DNA of 64,000 bases, taken from Acanthacorydalis orientalis. Lineage: Eukaryota > Arthropoda > Insecta > Megaloptera > Corydalidae. Made by a program: the position numbers and the translations under genes. The stretch spans positions 52,118,662 through 52,182,661 of the forward strand of contig CM068315.1 of NCBI GenBank assembly GCA_034766995.1, read 5' to 3'. Positions 10,502 to 22,451 of this stretch are shown piece after piece. How positions within the stretch are numbered: the first letter of the stretch is position 1; every line of letters begins with the position of its first letter. Under the pieces are notes generated by a model. The model saw nothing but the letters and a program-made list of their open reading frames with translations. It was not told the DNA's origin and searched no databases.

Positions 10502-10672
10502 TTACATTGTACCAGAGGAAAAAAATCATCACAGAACGAGGGTGAAGTTGACACTAATTCTGTTTGTGAAGAACCATTGTCTTTACCATGCAGATCTGAT
10601 GGACTGACTGATTTCGCACCAGTTCGCTAATGGTGCCAAATATTATCAGATAGCGACAATAATTCTGATTGA
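10502..10672 (+). pseudogene. coding-like remnant, unassigned
   Basis: One plus frame reads 42 codons to TAA (10628-10630) and resumes for 13 codons to TGA (10670-10672). The composition is acidic and Ser/Asp-rich (SSQNEGEVDTNS, LSDSDNNSD), unlike the surrounding AT-rich noise. Such acidic stretches occur in transposase N-termini and in many host proteins. No domain is recognisable and no start codon is evident, so this is only a hint of former coding sequence. Confidence 0.2.
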
Positions 10673-11820
10673 AGAATGAAAGAGTAATTGTTACTTCTCA
10701 ATAAAATTAAATGAATAAAGTTTTAAAACAAACTTATTTTAAGTTTTATATTAATTTCTTTCAGATCTTTGAAGACTTTTTCTACGAATTCTTGTTTTCT
10801 TAAATTTTTATGAAGTTTTTTACACGATTTAGAGTGTATTTTAACTCACTGCTTTGGTTTTAGAAAATTATAGAATGTATCCCTAATTTTTCAACGTAAG
10901 TTATGTCTTTTTTGTCCGATTATTTATATGCGGTTTTCTGTGGAACGTATCTACCGTATAAAAACAGACTTTACTCTCTCTCTCTCTCTATATATATATA
11001 TAAAATAGTGTTTTAATCAAAATATCTCAACACCTTCAATTTATCAAAAAAATATAGTGAACTATTATGTTATTATAAATCATGCATATCATATCTTATA
11101 AGGCATATATTATACACACCAGTACAGAGTATAAAAAAAATATCCTTTCGAAGAACCTGGATTTTTTTTATTTATTATAAATAAAAAATAATTTAGCTGT
11201 CTACAAAATTAAAATGTTGTAGGTATATTTCTACACTGATTTTTTTTGCTAAAACAAAACATTAAAATTGTTTCAAAAAGTTTTATTTTTATTTTATAGT
11301 AAATTATTTAAAAGAATCCATAAAAATTCGCTAAAATCAGAATATTCCGTTTTAAATCATATTAAATATTTGTTCAAAAGTAATTACATTACACATGTAG
11401 CAAATTTCTAACTTTTTTTATTTTTAAGAGATTTTATGCGAGCTCTTTTACATGGTATCTTTACATTAACAAACATTTTATTGGTTATAAACACAGAAAG
11501 ATGCCGTTGTGTATAATCAGAGTTTACTGCTTACGTTACGAGTTCATATTACAGAGGTGCTATTGACATTGTAAACAGAAATACTCAACATTCATTACGA
11601 ATTCATGTGTTCCATTAGACGGAAGATCTGTTCAGTGTACAATATTCTAAAGTGGTAATTTTATATTTAATAATTACTTTGGTATTAGTGTCGTGCCAAA
11701 CTTTGTATTCAAAGCAATTCAAAAAGGAAAAGATTTTATTCAAAATACTTTGTGACAAACTCTTAAAGCTATTTATAATATTCTTAATGTTATATACGAG
11801 TTTTTAAATTCAAAAAAAAT
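10673..11820. other. AT-rich sequence with (CT)n(TA)n at about 10974-11001
   Basis: A small compound microsatellite and otherwise featureless AT-rich sequence. Confidence 0.5.

Positions 11821-11853
<33 letters not shown>
11821..11853. repeat. (AC)n(TA)n compound microsatellite
   Basis: About 7 AC and 9 TA units directly before the hairpin at 11854. Confidence 0.9.
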
Positions 11854-11854
<1 letters not shown>

Positions 11855-11889
11855 TCTTAATAGCTATATACACATATAGCTATTAAGAA
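11854..11889. repeat. perfect 16-bp hairpin with 4-base loop
   Basis: ttcttaatagctatat (11854-11869) and atatagctattaagaa (11874-11889) are exact complements around the loop acac. With one bulged base the stem can continue into the adjoining TA tract. It could be a cruciform-forming site, a fold-back copy or the centre of a small element; no function is implied by sequence alone. Confidence 0.8.
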
Positions 11890-13441
11890 ATATAGTTTAG
11901 AAAAACGAATATAACTATCACTATTTATATATTCTGAGATAAGCTGTTAAAAAACTAAGTTGTTAAAATTCTTCTAAAAACCTCATTTTGTCTCATACAT
12001 CAATGTGCGAATCTTCCTTCATTGTGAACTAAACAATATTTAATTATCTAAAAATCTAAATTTATTACACATAAATTTAAATTTAGAATAATAAAACTAC
12101 AAATAAAATATAAGTAACATTCATTTAATTAAAGTAATATTTTTTTTAAAAAAATAACAGATTTTTAAACAGGAACACGATAAAAAAATAAATTAATATA
12201 AAAATTAGTTTCGCATCCAATACTTCAATTATTTACTTATAAAAAAAATATTTTTACATAAAAATGTGATTGTAAACACTATAAAATTCATTATCTTTTT
12301 TAAATAAAATTGGAAAATAAAACGTACGTTTAATTTTCGAATATAAAAGAACTTTACACAAAGAGCTGAGAATATAAAATAAATTATCATTAATAGTATT
12401 TAACTGAATAGATTTAAATAAATTCCATTTATCTATCCTTACCTAGACAATATAAATAAAAAAATATTTTTTTCCTTGAAGCTTTCTACAATTTACTTAT
12501 TATCATTAACAAGAATTAGAACACTCATACACACAATATATACATTGTCATGAAGTATTCTAGAATATTTTATGTTTTAAATGATAAGATAATGAATTTT
12601 TATGGATACTTGTGTAGTTTGTAATAAACCAGATGTTTTTATTTAATATTCAATTATACGTACAAGTAATGAATCATAAAACTTTTCCTACCATAAAGGT
12701 AAAGTAATTTATCAGAAAAATAAATACACATTAATTTTATTGTTGTGATACCATTGTAAATGTTACAAAGGTAAATATTTTGACATAAATGGAAATAATT
12801 ATTTTATAAATTGCTAAGTTATGCATACATACACATACAAGAGACAGTCACAAACGTGCGTTGTAAAAAAAATATTAAATTTATTTAATTATCATTAAAA
12901 ATGATAATAACTGTTATTATCATATATTTTTTTACTCGTTGGTATTAAGGAATGTGTGACCATATACCACAAAATAAGTTATAATTTTTGTGATTGCAGT
13001 TATTAGCAAAAATCAGAATGAAGTGTACAAAGTATTCCAAAAATAGCACCTGGTAAAAACCCAGCAAGTTTTGTTGGAGAACTATTGGACTATTGAAATA
13101 ATAGTGTTTCGGTTATCCATATAGTGGATGTCCTCGGACAATAATAATCAATTAATAATTATTTCGATTCAAAATCGTTAATAGATATATAACATCCGGC
13201 TAATATTAATTTCGACCAAGTTTCGTCAATACAAATTTAGCATTACTAGCAATGATTGCAAGATACTGGCACAGATTTCATTACTGATTGATGTCTGAGA
13301 TAAACAGTTACATGACTTTTTTAGTACTAGAAGTTTTTTCAGGAATAAAGCATATATAAAAGTATGGTAGCAAATATATAGCAACGACAGTATAAGTTAA
13401 TTATGTAGAAAGTATGTAGTCTTGCTTAGAAAACGGTTAAC
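11890..13441. other. AT-rich sequence without recognised gene
   Basis: No open frame or repeat family that I can support. 13020-13150 is a little less AT-rich but not coding. Confidence 0.5.
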
Positions 13442-13506
<65 letters not shown>

Positions 13507-13518
13507 TATATATATATA
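13442..13518. repeat. (TC)n(TA)n compound microsatellite
   Basis: About 11 TC units, then about 18 TA units, an aca interruption, and 8 more TA units. Confidence 0.95.
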
Positions 13519-13636
13519 AACTGTACCAACATCGGATTGAAAAGGTCAATAAATTTCAAAATGTAAAAAAATTCCAAACCTTAATAAACTAGTTAGAAAT
13601 TCTCAATTACATATTGGGATTTCCTGCGATCTACAC

Positions 13637-13641
<5 letters not shown>

Positions 13642-13686
<45 letters not shown>
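13642..13686. repeat. (TA)n microsatellite
   Basis: About 22 TA units. Confidence 0.95.
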
Positions 13687-13689
<3 letters not shown>

Positions 13690-14985
13690 TTTTTTATATG
13701 CAAATAAAATAAAATCATGTTCTTAGAAAAACATATTACCACGTAACTAATATGCCATTAAGGAATACCTGAATTATTGACCAAATTTTCCTTTTACAAC
13801 GAAACGTATTCGTATTTGAACTTTCAAATTAATTTTACTATTTATATAAATAACACAAGTGAACCAAATGTGTTATCAAAACAAGTTTGTTATTTTATTG
13901 TGTCTACTTTTATAATATGGCAATATGAAATGACTAACTCAGCGTTTCTACTTCAAACAATGCAAATGTCGTACTAATATTCAAATATAACAATTATATA
14001 ATGTATAGATAATAAAATGAACATAATAGTATATAGTTCATTAAATAATGTGTATATAAATAATTTTATCGTTATCGAAAACGTTTCATGACTAGTAAGG
14101 CAAACAATCCTTAACAATAAATTATAATCGTTTGTACTCATGAATGTTTTTATCATCATATAAATAAATAATCTTTTCGAATTGTACAAATTACTAACGA
14201 TCAATAAGGTATTTAAAATATAAATATTAACACAAAATTTGTTTTAATTCATTAATACATTTGTGTAATATTTAGCAATAGAATTTTTATATTCAATGTA
14301 ATACTGGGTAAATTTGTTTAAAACATGAGTATAATTAAAGAAAATAGCATATTTTTTTAACAACTAAATAGTTAAATAAATAATTCACAGCAAAAAAAAA
14401 AGTTAAAAATGTATACACAATTATCCAGGTGTTTATCAATATGTATACGAAATGTTATTTTTTATAGTTAGAAAAATTAATAAATTATACACAAAAAGAC
14501 TACAAAAATAAGTCTCAACTTAATTAAAAAATCAATTAATATATGGAATATTACTGAACATGTGATTTTACTTTTAAAAATGACAACAGGTGCAAATAAA
14601 TTAAAATTTAATGTTCTAGAAATGAACAAGAAAGTATATGGAAAAAAACGTTCAATTCATTAAGATGATTCATCAATATATAAAATTTAATAAAGAGATT
14701 CGTTCATTGAAAGAAGTATGTATTGTGATATTAAATGAAACATTTAAATTATCTCTAAATATAATAAATTGTAGATATATTTTAAAAACATGAATAAAAA
14801 AAGAAAAGAGCAGCTCTTCGAAAACAAATAATATTGGTTTTTTTTTGAGTATGCAAGTAGTTATTAAGCATTGATTAAGAAGATGTAATAGAAAGAAATT
14901 TTAGTAGAACGTTTTATATAAAATGATTTAATGTTGAATAGAACAGATATAAAGTTGTAATTTTATAGAATATATGAAATGATTT

Positions 14986-15023
<38 letters not shown>

Positions 15024-15683
15024 TTTTTACTAATTTAAACAAAAAAACATATATTCAACGAGAAGCAAAAAAGAACTTGCTTGCTAAAAACATACACCGA
15101 CACTTTTATTAATCGTTCTGTATAATAGAAAACGGTCAAGGTTATTTTGTTCCAATAACCATGTCATACATCTTCTTTTAAACACATATCATTAATAATT
15201 TTTGTATGTAAATAGCCTGTTCTTAAAATTGGTTATATTTTAGAACAAAATTTAATTTGTGCATGAATTTTTATTAGCCAAGGTTAATACTTACATTTCT
15301 ATCTAAAAATGTAATTCATTATTTTTTAATACATAATATTTATTATTTTATAATAATATAAAGTATATGAACTGGAAAGAACTATCAATTACTTTTCAAA
15401 TATATAAATAATATCGCAAATGGAAGAACATCAAAAATTATCGGCTTTAATTATAGACTTTACCGACTTTTTATTTTTTTTTGTACGATCGTATGTTTTA
15501 TTTAAGTCTGTAAATTTAAAATTTAGAGTTTATTTTCTAAATTTCCACGACACCTATTCAGAAATCTCATTTACTATGTATTTATTTCGTGTCTATTTTT
15601 TTTTAAACTATTTTGTATGATTATTAACGTCTGATAGTTTTTTTTTAGAATGATACAGTATGTATATATATATATGTATATAT
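13687..15683. other. AT-rich sequence with (TA)n at 14992-15021
   Basis: Open frames at 13777-13977 (+), 13974-14204 (-) and 15420-15620 (+) are hydrophobic, Phe/Ile/Tyr-rich translations of AT-rich DNA without family features. No gene supported. Confidence 0.5.
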
Positions 15684-16499
15684 AGGTCGTTTTGTAAATA
15701 TGGTAAGAGAAAAAGTTAAACACCGTTTTTGTGAAAAAAAATGATTTTACTTCTCAACATAATCTCCATTGAAGGATATACATTTGGTCCAGCAAGTTGG
15801 CAAAATATCCATTGAAGGTAGCAATGACATCCGCATTCGACTAGAATTTCTTCACACCGCGCCGAAATTTTAAGATTGGGGGAGGAAGAAGTTGCATGGG
15901 GCAAAGTTCGGAGAATAGGGTGAATGACAAATCAATTCAATGCCCGATTCATGTATTTTTACCATTGCGATAGTCGATTTATGGAACGGTCCGTTGTTCT
16001 TTTGTGAGTGAGTACTTTTTTGTGTGCCAATCTTGTCAGTTTTTGTTTCAGATCTTTTTTCAAACAGTCCAATAATATTACATAATAGACTCCTATTACC
16101 GTTTTCCTTTCGTTAACTAGCCGATCAAGCTAATTCCTTAGAGATCCCAAAATACAGTGGCCATCACCTTTCCATCTAACTAAACGTTCTTCGCCTTCTT
16201 CGGCGCACTTTCACCAGTCGTTGTCCACTGCTTTGACATCGTTGTGTAGTGGTGGATTCATGTTTCATCCATGGTGACCAAAGGCCAATCGATGCAAAAA
16301 GACCTACTTGTTTTTTTTTCAATTTTTGAGGCAACTGCTACAATGCTCGTTTCAAACATGTGGAACGCGAACAGCGTGTCGCTTCTGCTGAAATTTCACC
16401 TATGCTAGTTTGAAAAGTAACACTTGAGAGCCGTAATGTTACCAAATTAATGGTGGCACCATATCTTACAAATTTATCAAACTTATCAAATGACCCTCG
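15684..16499 (-). mobile_element. internally deleted mariner, group 3, copy A (degenerate)
   Basis: The right end on the minus strand reads CGAGGGTCATTTGATAAGTT, and the left end reads ggtcgttttgtaaatatggt. These are degenerate terminal inverted repeats, the same as those of copy B at 62174-62965. The whole length is collinear with copy B. Minus-strand coding remnants keep the region around the first catalytic Asp (VTMDET, Asp codon 16269-16267). The second (HQDNAP in copy B) is scrambled, and the third has become Asn (PCNFF in place of PCDFF). Many frameshifts and stops make it inactive. Roughly 0.5 kb of a full 1.3-kb mariner, covering the helix-turn-helix DNA-binding half, is absent. Short (TA)n tracts flank it. 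Confidence 0.75.
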
Positions 16500-16845
16500 T
16501 CTTGTATGTTTATATATATATATTCAAGCAATTTAATGTGCAATTATTTTAATTATATCAATTCTAACAAAGCCAAAAAAAATGTTACCATTACAGATAT
16601 ATATGTATATGTATATGTGTATATATATATATATATACTCGTATATAAAAGCAATATAAATATAATTATATAATATTTATAGAAAAGTATTATATCTTTA
16701 AAACATTTCTAATGAATATATTATACGTATAATTCTATTTTAAATTATTTGTTTTTTCTTATATCATGCGCTCTGATTACAGGATTTAGATTTTAAGCAT
16801 TTTTTGTTCTATTGTCAGTGTTAATTTTTATATAAACGATGAAAT
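16500..16845. other. AT-rich sequence without recognised gene
   Basis: Several short (TA)n tracts and no coding signal. Confidence 0.5.
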
Positions 16846-16868
16846 GTATATATATATATATATATATT

Positions 16869-16960
<92 letters not shown>
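16846..16960. repeat. compound (TA)n / (GA)n microsatellite cluster
   Basis: Three TA tracts separated by short interruptions, ending in about 10 GA units. The IYIY-encoding minus frame across it is an artefact. Confidence 0.95.
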
Positions 16961-16962
<2 letters not shown>

Positions 16963-18588
16963 AATGAACAAATCTGTAGATTTATAAGTGTACGCGCATT
17001 ACTTCTCAATGGTAATATAAGAATATGATATTTAAAAAAATACTAGCACTTTTTACAACCAAAAAATAACATGAATTTAACCTTGATTGACTGACACTGG
17101 TACGTACAGGTACGAAAGCTATCGCACAAGAATAACACACAACCTGTTTGACAGGTAGTGAGACTTGGCAATATTTATACACTAAGACCATTCCAAGAAA
17201 TATATTACTGATTTAAAAATGAGAATGTTACATAAACACCGACCAGCTTACTAAAAACAGTATGGATATTCAAATATATCACTAGTAATACTGCATTCGA
17301 AAATATTACACGCAGATGTTTCTTATTACGTCAAAAAAAAGTTGATAGCATATTTATTTGTGTTCGAAATATCGATGACATTTAAATATAAATGTTAATA
17401 TTTGTATATAAATTAGTATATACGTATAATGCATTTCTGTTACGTATACACACATCAGTTCACTACCTGGCTCCATCCGTTTTGGTTTAATACAAAGCGT
17501 TATGCAACGATTAACATTTATAAATCGAACTGAAGTACATAGTTTTTGGTGTAATGTTTTTATAGACATTTATCAAAAATATTAATAATATAAATGAAAA
17601 TTCTTCAATATATCTATACAAACTTATTTATAACTTTTAAAATATAAAATTAATAAATGATATCGAGTTTTTACATTTTTAGTTACTTTCTGTTAATAAA
17701 AATTATCACATTAAAACAGTTATTAAATATCTTTGAATTGTAAGACCTTTTATAACAAGTACAATCATTCTTGTTTTATTCAAACGTTCAGACTATGGAA
17801 TATGTTAATTCTACTTTATTTACATACTTGCACATATTTATTAGATGTTTTAAAACAATACATTGAATAAATATAATTATATTTTCTTTTCTGATTCGAA
17901 TTCTTATTGTATCTACTTGTATTTTAGTATTCTTTCTTAATACTTTATTATACTTTAACTTAACAGAAAATAAGAGTTTCCAAGGACAAAGAAAACAGAT
18001 ATGCGCCAACAATTATCACTATCTTAAAATACTAAGGCAACATATTTAATAATCAGTGGTGATTATCTGTACGTAGACATTAAATTCTAGATGAAATATA
18101 ACAAGTACATTCATTAACAAAAGAAAATATAATCATGTTTTTTTAGGTGTGTATGAATAAATAAAATGTTGGTGAAACATTACTATTAAGACAGTATTAA
18201 TATTTTTGGAAATAAATTTAAGGTCACACATTGATTACATTTTTTGAAACTGGGGGTACGAAAACATTTTTTTATATTTTATTTGAAATTTCTTTTATTT
18301 TATGACCTTTATTTTCAAACCGATTCAAAATGAAAATAAAATAGCAATAAATTTTATTATTAAAACATTTTTTTATCAATGGTTCGATTTTAAATTTAAA
18401 TTTTAATTTTCTCTCTCCCTCTCTCTCTTTATATATATAATAAAATTTTAATCTTTACTTTGACAATTTACAATAAAAATTAATTCTTAGAGAAAGAAAA
18501 AAAAATAAACAAATAATATAATTTGAATTTCGATGAGAAGTGCAAATTTTTATATTTGATGCAATTGAATCGATTTGGTTAATCATAA

Positions 18589-18592
<4 letters not shown>
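16961..18592. other. AT-rich sequence without recognised gene
   Basis: Minus frames at 17006-17191, 17354-17569 and 17788-18012 show no recognisable domain. A short (CT)n(TA)n lies at about 18411-18440. If the exon at 18862-18991 is real, this is intron. Confidence 0.45.

Positions 18593-18652
<60 letters not shown>
18593..18652. repeat. (TA)n microsatellite
   Basis: About 30 TA units, 210 bases beyond the candidate splice donor at 18861. Confidence 0.95.
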
Positions 18653-18654
<2 letters not shown>

Positions 18655-18861
18655 TAAAAACTTCATCCGGCTAATAGCACTTAAAAATGCTAAAATAAAT
18701 TGTTTACCTAAATATTTCTTTTAAAAAATGGGAATAATATCGAACTATGTTACCAAATCATTAAAAAGTCAATAAGGTAACAAGGTAAACAATATGTAAC
18801 TGTAAAAAACAATCGATGATCTAACAGATGGTATGTGAAAATTAGAAACTCGATGACCAAC

Positions 18862-18991
18862 CTGTAATTCCTCGTGTACTCCTGTCACCGTTGTTGACAG
18901 TAGAGTTGGCGCAACACGTCAGCAACACGAGGAGAAAGCAACAGTTCCACCCTAAAAATTGGTGAAGAGAAATCCCTATACACCAATTCAT
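18862..18991 (-). CDS. first coding exon of an unidentified secreted or membrane protein
   Basis: Reading leftward from ATG at 18991-18989 (A at -3, favourable context), 43 codons run to a possible donor: ACAG at 18865-18862, then gttggt. The exon ends after the first base of a codon. The translation starts MNWCIG, passes through a hydrophobic core CCFLLVLLTCCA at residues 17-28, and continues with polar NSTVNNGDRSTRG. This is the classic layout of a secretory signal peptide with likely cleavage after Ala28, plus an N-glycosylation sequon (NST, residues 29-31). Reading on without splicing adds only 7 codons before TAA. GC content is far above its neighbours. It lies about 480 bases downstream of a candidate Inr/DPE promoter on the same strand. 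The donor is not an ideal GTRAGT. The mature protein cannot be identified from this exon. Confidence 0.55.
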
Positions 18992-19473
18992 GATTCACAA
19001 TCACTTAACAAAAATCGCAAAACACACTCATTCAATTCTATATGTTTTTTTTTTTTGATTTATGTTACTAGTAAAATCTCGTACTGATCAAACCAAACAA
19101 AAACGGCACAACTTAAAAAAAATAAACTTCACGAACACACCACAAACTAAATATAACAAACTAAAACATTGTTAGAAATTTCCTTAAAACAAAGTTGAAC
19201 GAACTGTTTAAAAAATATGCATAAAAATCATACGATGTACAAATAAACACCGAAAAATTCAACGTGTTATCAAATAAAATTATAAATAATGATCGTCACA
19301 ATAGCTGCACTAAGACATTCTCTTTTTAAAAAATAATAATAACAGTTATAAGGTAATTTTGAAATATAGAGTGTATATTTTTTGTCCACTTGATTCTGTG
19401 TTGGTCACGTCACTAAAAGTGCGTTGAACGACAGCGAAATATGACCAACCACCAACACGGTCTCTCACTGACT
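18992..19473 (-). other. candidate 5' untranslated leader of the signal-peptide gene
   Basis: This is the interval between the predicted start site (19473) and the ATG at 18991 on the minus strand. It could be read through as one unspliced leader, or it could hold an intron. It contains a T12-13 run near 19040-19055 as written. No competing long open frame is evident in it. The boundaries depend entirely on the promoter and exon calls. Confidence 0.35.
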
Positions 19474-19650
19474 GAATAGGTGAGCCACTCTGTGTCGTGC
19501 TGGCCTGTAGACGATAGCAATGAGGGAGCCATCCACTCAACCGAGAACCTGCGGCTCATGTCTGCGCGCGACACCCTCCCGCGCATGCACCTCTCAAAAC
19601 CGTGTCGTATTCACGTGAGTAGCTTTAAGGGGTACCCAGCAGCATGTATA
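19380..19650. promoter_or_regulatory. CpG-richer, GC-rich promoter-like island
   Basis: This is the most GC-rich long stretch in the window. It has many CpG (gcgcgcgac, ccgcgcatgc, accgtgtcg) in contrast with the surrounding AT-rich DNA. It contains the Inr/DPE candidate. Plus and minus frames of about 60 codons across it (19480-19662 and 19346-19540) are probably by-products of its composition. An upstream regulatory region is the simplest reading. Confidence 0.5.
19442..19475 (-). promoter_or_regulatory. Inr + DPE core promoter candidate
   Basis: On the minus strand TCAGTC (19475-19470) matches the insect initiator TCAKTY exactly, with A+1 at 19473. At the strict required spacing, +28 to +32 (19446-19442), the sequence is GGTCA, an exact match to the downstream promoter element RGWYV. 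TATA-less Inr/DPE promoters are a known insect class. The site lies in a CpG-rich patch, and the next ATG-initiated signal-peptide frame is about 480 bases downstream on the same strand. Short motifs occur by chance, so the weight comes from exact spacing plus context. Confidence 0.5.
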
Positions 19651-19662
19651 TCGGATTATTGA

Positions 19663-20935
19663 TATCACTCACAACTTTGCATCATTATAAGTTTGCATAT
19701 ACAATATCTAAGAAATATATAAATATACAAATGATTGGCTGGTTATTGATGATCATGTCGTTTGGAATTCAAGAAAAGTAAACATTCAGTTTCTAAATTA
19801 CATATTCTCACAATAAATGAAATAACATTTTATTTATATGTCACTTTATCGTACATAAACAGGTAAACGTGCCAAAAATATGTAAATATTTTTACATGTT
19901 TTTTTTTTTGTACCATACATAACATATACTCATACACATTTTCATGTAATTCTCAAATTCTTTATGTGCAGTTCATAACAGAAATATTCACATCTTCACA
20001 ACAATTGATTTCGAACATATTTTTATACAAAATGTTCAAAAATAAACACTTTAAGATTATTGTATTATTCATTATGTATGTTGGATTTACTTAACAAAAA
20101 AGATTGGAATTTGTAAATTACAATTGGTGTGTCTATGAAATATTATTAATTATTATCAAATTATTGTAAAAAATATTTTAAAATTTATAGATCGATAAGT
20201 TATTATTTATTACTAATTGAAAAGCCAAATTTTTATCTGGATAAAGTATACACCTTAAAACTGAAATTAATATTTTATTTTGAAGTGTTTACTTTTCAAA
20301 GCATACAATTAATTATATTTTCATATTAGCATAATGCTTCAATAACATTAATTCATAATGTCTGGTAGGAGGTGATGATGTTATCATTAACTTGTAGGTT
20401 AAGGTTATTTAATCCTTATATACCTACATACATACACACATACGCACATATACACACACACACATATATATATATATAGATATTTGGGTTTAAGGTAATT
20501 AGTGTTCTTAAAATATAATTTGTTTATTATATAGATTACTTGGATGTTTTCGACAACTTGTTAATTTGTCGACCAGTAAATTCTAAAGATTAAGATATAG
20601 TATAATTATTGTTCAATTGTATAACATGTCCATTAATTTTTTTATTAAATGTTTTCTGCATTTACAAAGTAAAACCCGTAATAAATATGACGAATTTGAT
20701 AAATAAACTAAAACAGGTGCCTTTATATTAGTTTATGATGCGATCTATTTTTTTTATACGAAAAACAAATGGCCACCTACCATCCATACTCAATTTATAT
20801 ATGGAAGAAAAGATGATTAGTAGTTCAAAAATGTTATGGGTTAACAATTTTAAGACTAAATACAATTTATGCCAAATAAATTTTAATTAATGTGAAGTTT
20901 GTTTTATGTCATATGCTAAGTATCTGGGTTATGAG
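19663..20935. other. AT-rich sequence with (CA)n(TA)n at about 20425-20479
   Basis: No supported gene. If the promoter at 19473 is real, this is upstream intergenic or regulatory sequence. Confidence 0.5.
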
Positions 20936-21730
20936 CATTGGGGGGTCAAGCGGGTGACGTACCTGTGCGACCATCAGGGGCCCCGAGCTCGGGGAGAAAA
21001 ATTAATCATTATATAAAGAAACGAAGCTTACACTTTAATGTCTTAACTGATAATAATAAATTTGCGTGAAAATGAAAAAATATATAGGAAAATGACCGGT
21101 GGGTTAAGGGAAAGAAACAAGAGAAGAAAGTTGTAATACTTGCTTGTAACACAGTAAATTTGGAAAAAACATCTGTAGCGGAAGTGCCATCTTCATTCAA
21201 GTAAATGAACAAATACGAAACGGTTCTAATGACAATAATTTGGAACACTAATTTACAAAGAGTCGTTACTACCAGCAAAACACTGCAAACAATTGAATGT
21301 TCGTTAATTAAAGGTTTTGATTTGTTAAAATCATTCGAGAATTTCATTAAACAATTCTGTAATGCATTTTCTAATGTAGAAAAACAAGCAACAGACATTA
21401 TATCTTTAACTTTCGATGAACAGGATGAAATAAGTAGACGATTGGAAAATAATATGAAAACGAATTAATTTTCTTCAAGAGAAAATTTCATTTTTAATTC
21501 TTTTAATATTGTCTGTGACACTGAGATTAGAGAACTTACTCTCAGAAATAAAATATATGAGGAAAATATAGAAGATTTCAAAATATTCTTTGATTTAAGT
21601 TTGTCTTATTCAGTAAAGAAGAAGAGAGTGAAAAAATTCAAACAGACCTACAAGATTGATATTAATATTATGCATTTTGATGATGAATTCAAACAATTCA
21701 TCATCATCAAACATTTTATTAATTTCTAGT
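20936..21730 (+). mobile_element. hAT transposon remnant, ZMYM/TTF-type family, copy 1
   Basis: It begins with CATTGGGGGGTCAAGCGGGT (20936-), related to the terminus of copy 2 (CAGTGGCGGGTTAAGCAGGT, read from 43237 on the minus strand). About 150 bases of shared leader follow in both, including ccgagctcggg (21 kb) versus ccgagcttggg. hAT elements typically start CAGTGG/CAGGGG. The plus-strand frame 21205-21729 then encodes the middle of a transposase. I cannot place the right end; sequence out to about 21930 may still belong to it. The N-terminal zinc-finger region and the C-terminal dimerisation domain are missing. Confidence 0.65.
21205..21729 (+). pseudogene. hAT transposase fragment (central region), one internal stop
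   Basis: A 174-codon frame is interrupted only by TAA at 21466-21468. The first part (TNLQRVVTTSKTLQTIECSL, then LLKSFENFIKQF) has the pattern typical of ZMYM1-like hAT transposases: a helix of the W-x-x-x-L-x-x-x-x-x-T-x-x-L-Q type followed by a predicted long helical linker. The later part carries a basic RRLENN / KKKRVKK region and ends DINIMHFDDEFKQF, which matches DINILHFNDELEQF in copy 2. No acidic catalytic residue can be assigned. It is a relic of an autonomous element's central region and is not expected to be functional. Confidence 0.6.
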
Positions 21731-22388
21731 ATAGCAGCCATCAATTTATTAAAAATAAAAAAATATTATTATCTAATTTGCTGTTTTTCAAAATCGATAT
21801 CACAGATAACTATCAATTAATAAACACGAAGCTCTTTTAGCTCTGCTTGAAAGTTGAGTATTTTATTAAACTAGCATGTTTAATTCCTCGCTGTCGAGTG
21901 ACCTCGCCCTGGTTCACATCTATATCCTTTAATGTCAAATTTTCAGAACGAAACATTCTAAAATAATTTCAACATAGACGTTCTTAAACAGCATATCACA
22001 AATATAAATTGTAGTTTGTTTTTTCTCTTCTTTCTTAAGTGAATTCCTAATATATCGAATATGAAGATAGTGGCATCAAATTTAAACAATATATTGTACA
22101 CAATTAAAAGCATTAAGTCTGCTATGAACAATTTTAACGATTAAAAATTTAGATATTTAAAAAATATACAGTACAAACAAATATGTCTGAACATATTTCG
22201 TTTAAGAAAATAAACTTAAATATATCTCTTCATTCTTATGAACAATTGTGTAATAAATAATTATATACATCATTCTGATTAATGAATTTTTAATAGAAAT
22301 TCTTATAATATAAATAAAGAAACGTATAATTAATTGGAAATGATGGTCTAATTCTGAACAATTACCGAAGCTAGTTGAGATAAAAGTA

Positions 22389-22390
<2 letters not shown>
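21730..22390. other. AT-rich sequence, possible hAT tail then featureless
   Basis: 21830-21930 is less AT-rich and may be the 3' end of the hAT copy, but I cannot find a CCCGCCACTG-like terminus. Beyond that I see nothing. Confidence 0.4.
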
Positions 22391-22436
<46 letters not shown>

Positions 22437-22451
22437 ATATATATATATATA
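22391..22451. repeat. (TA)n(TG)n(TA)n microsatellite
   Basis: TA tract with a central gtgtgtg block, directly left of the second R1 copy. Confidence 0.95.

Noticed and set aside
15716..15904. 62-codon minus-strand frame
   Set aside because: It lies inside mariner group 3 copy A in a shifted frame and is part of a decayed transposase, not a separate gene.
19480..19662. 60-codon plus-strand frame in the CpG-rich island
   Set aside because: Non-ATG start, no domain, and GC-rich DNA has fewer stops. The promoter reading on the other strand explains the patch better.
21009..21398. 129-codon minus-strand frame
   Set aside because: It lies antisense to the hAT leader and central transposase, which have family similarity on the plus strand. 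This frame has none, so it is a shadow.
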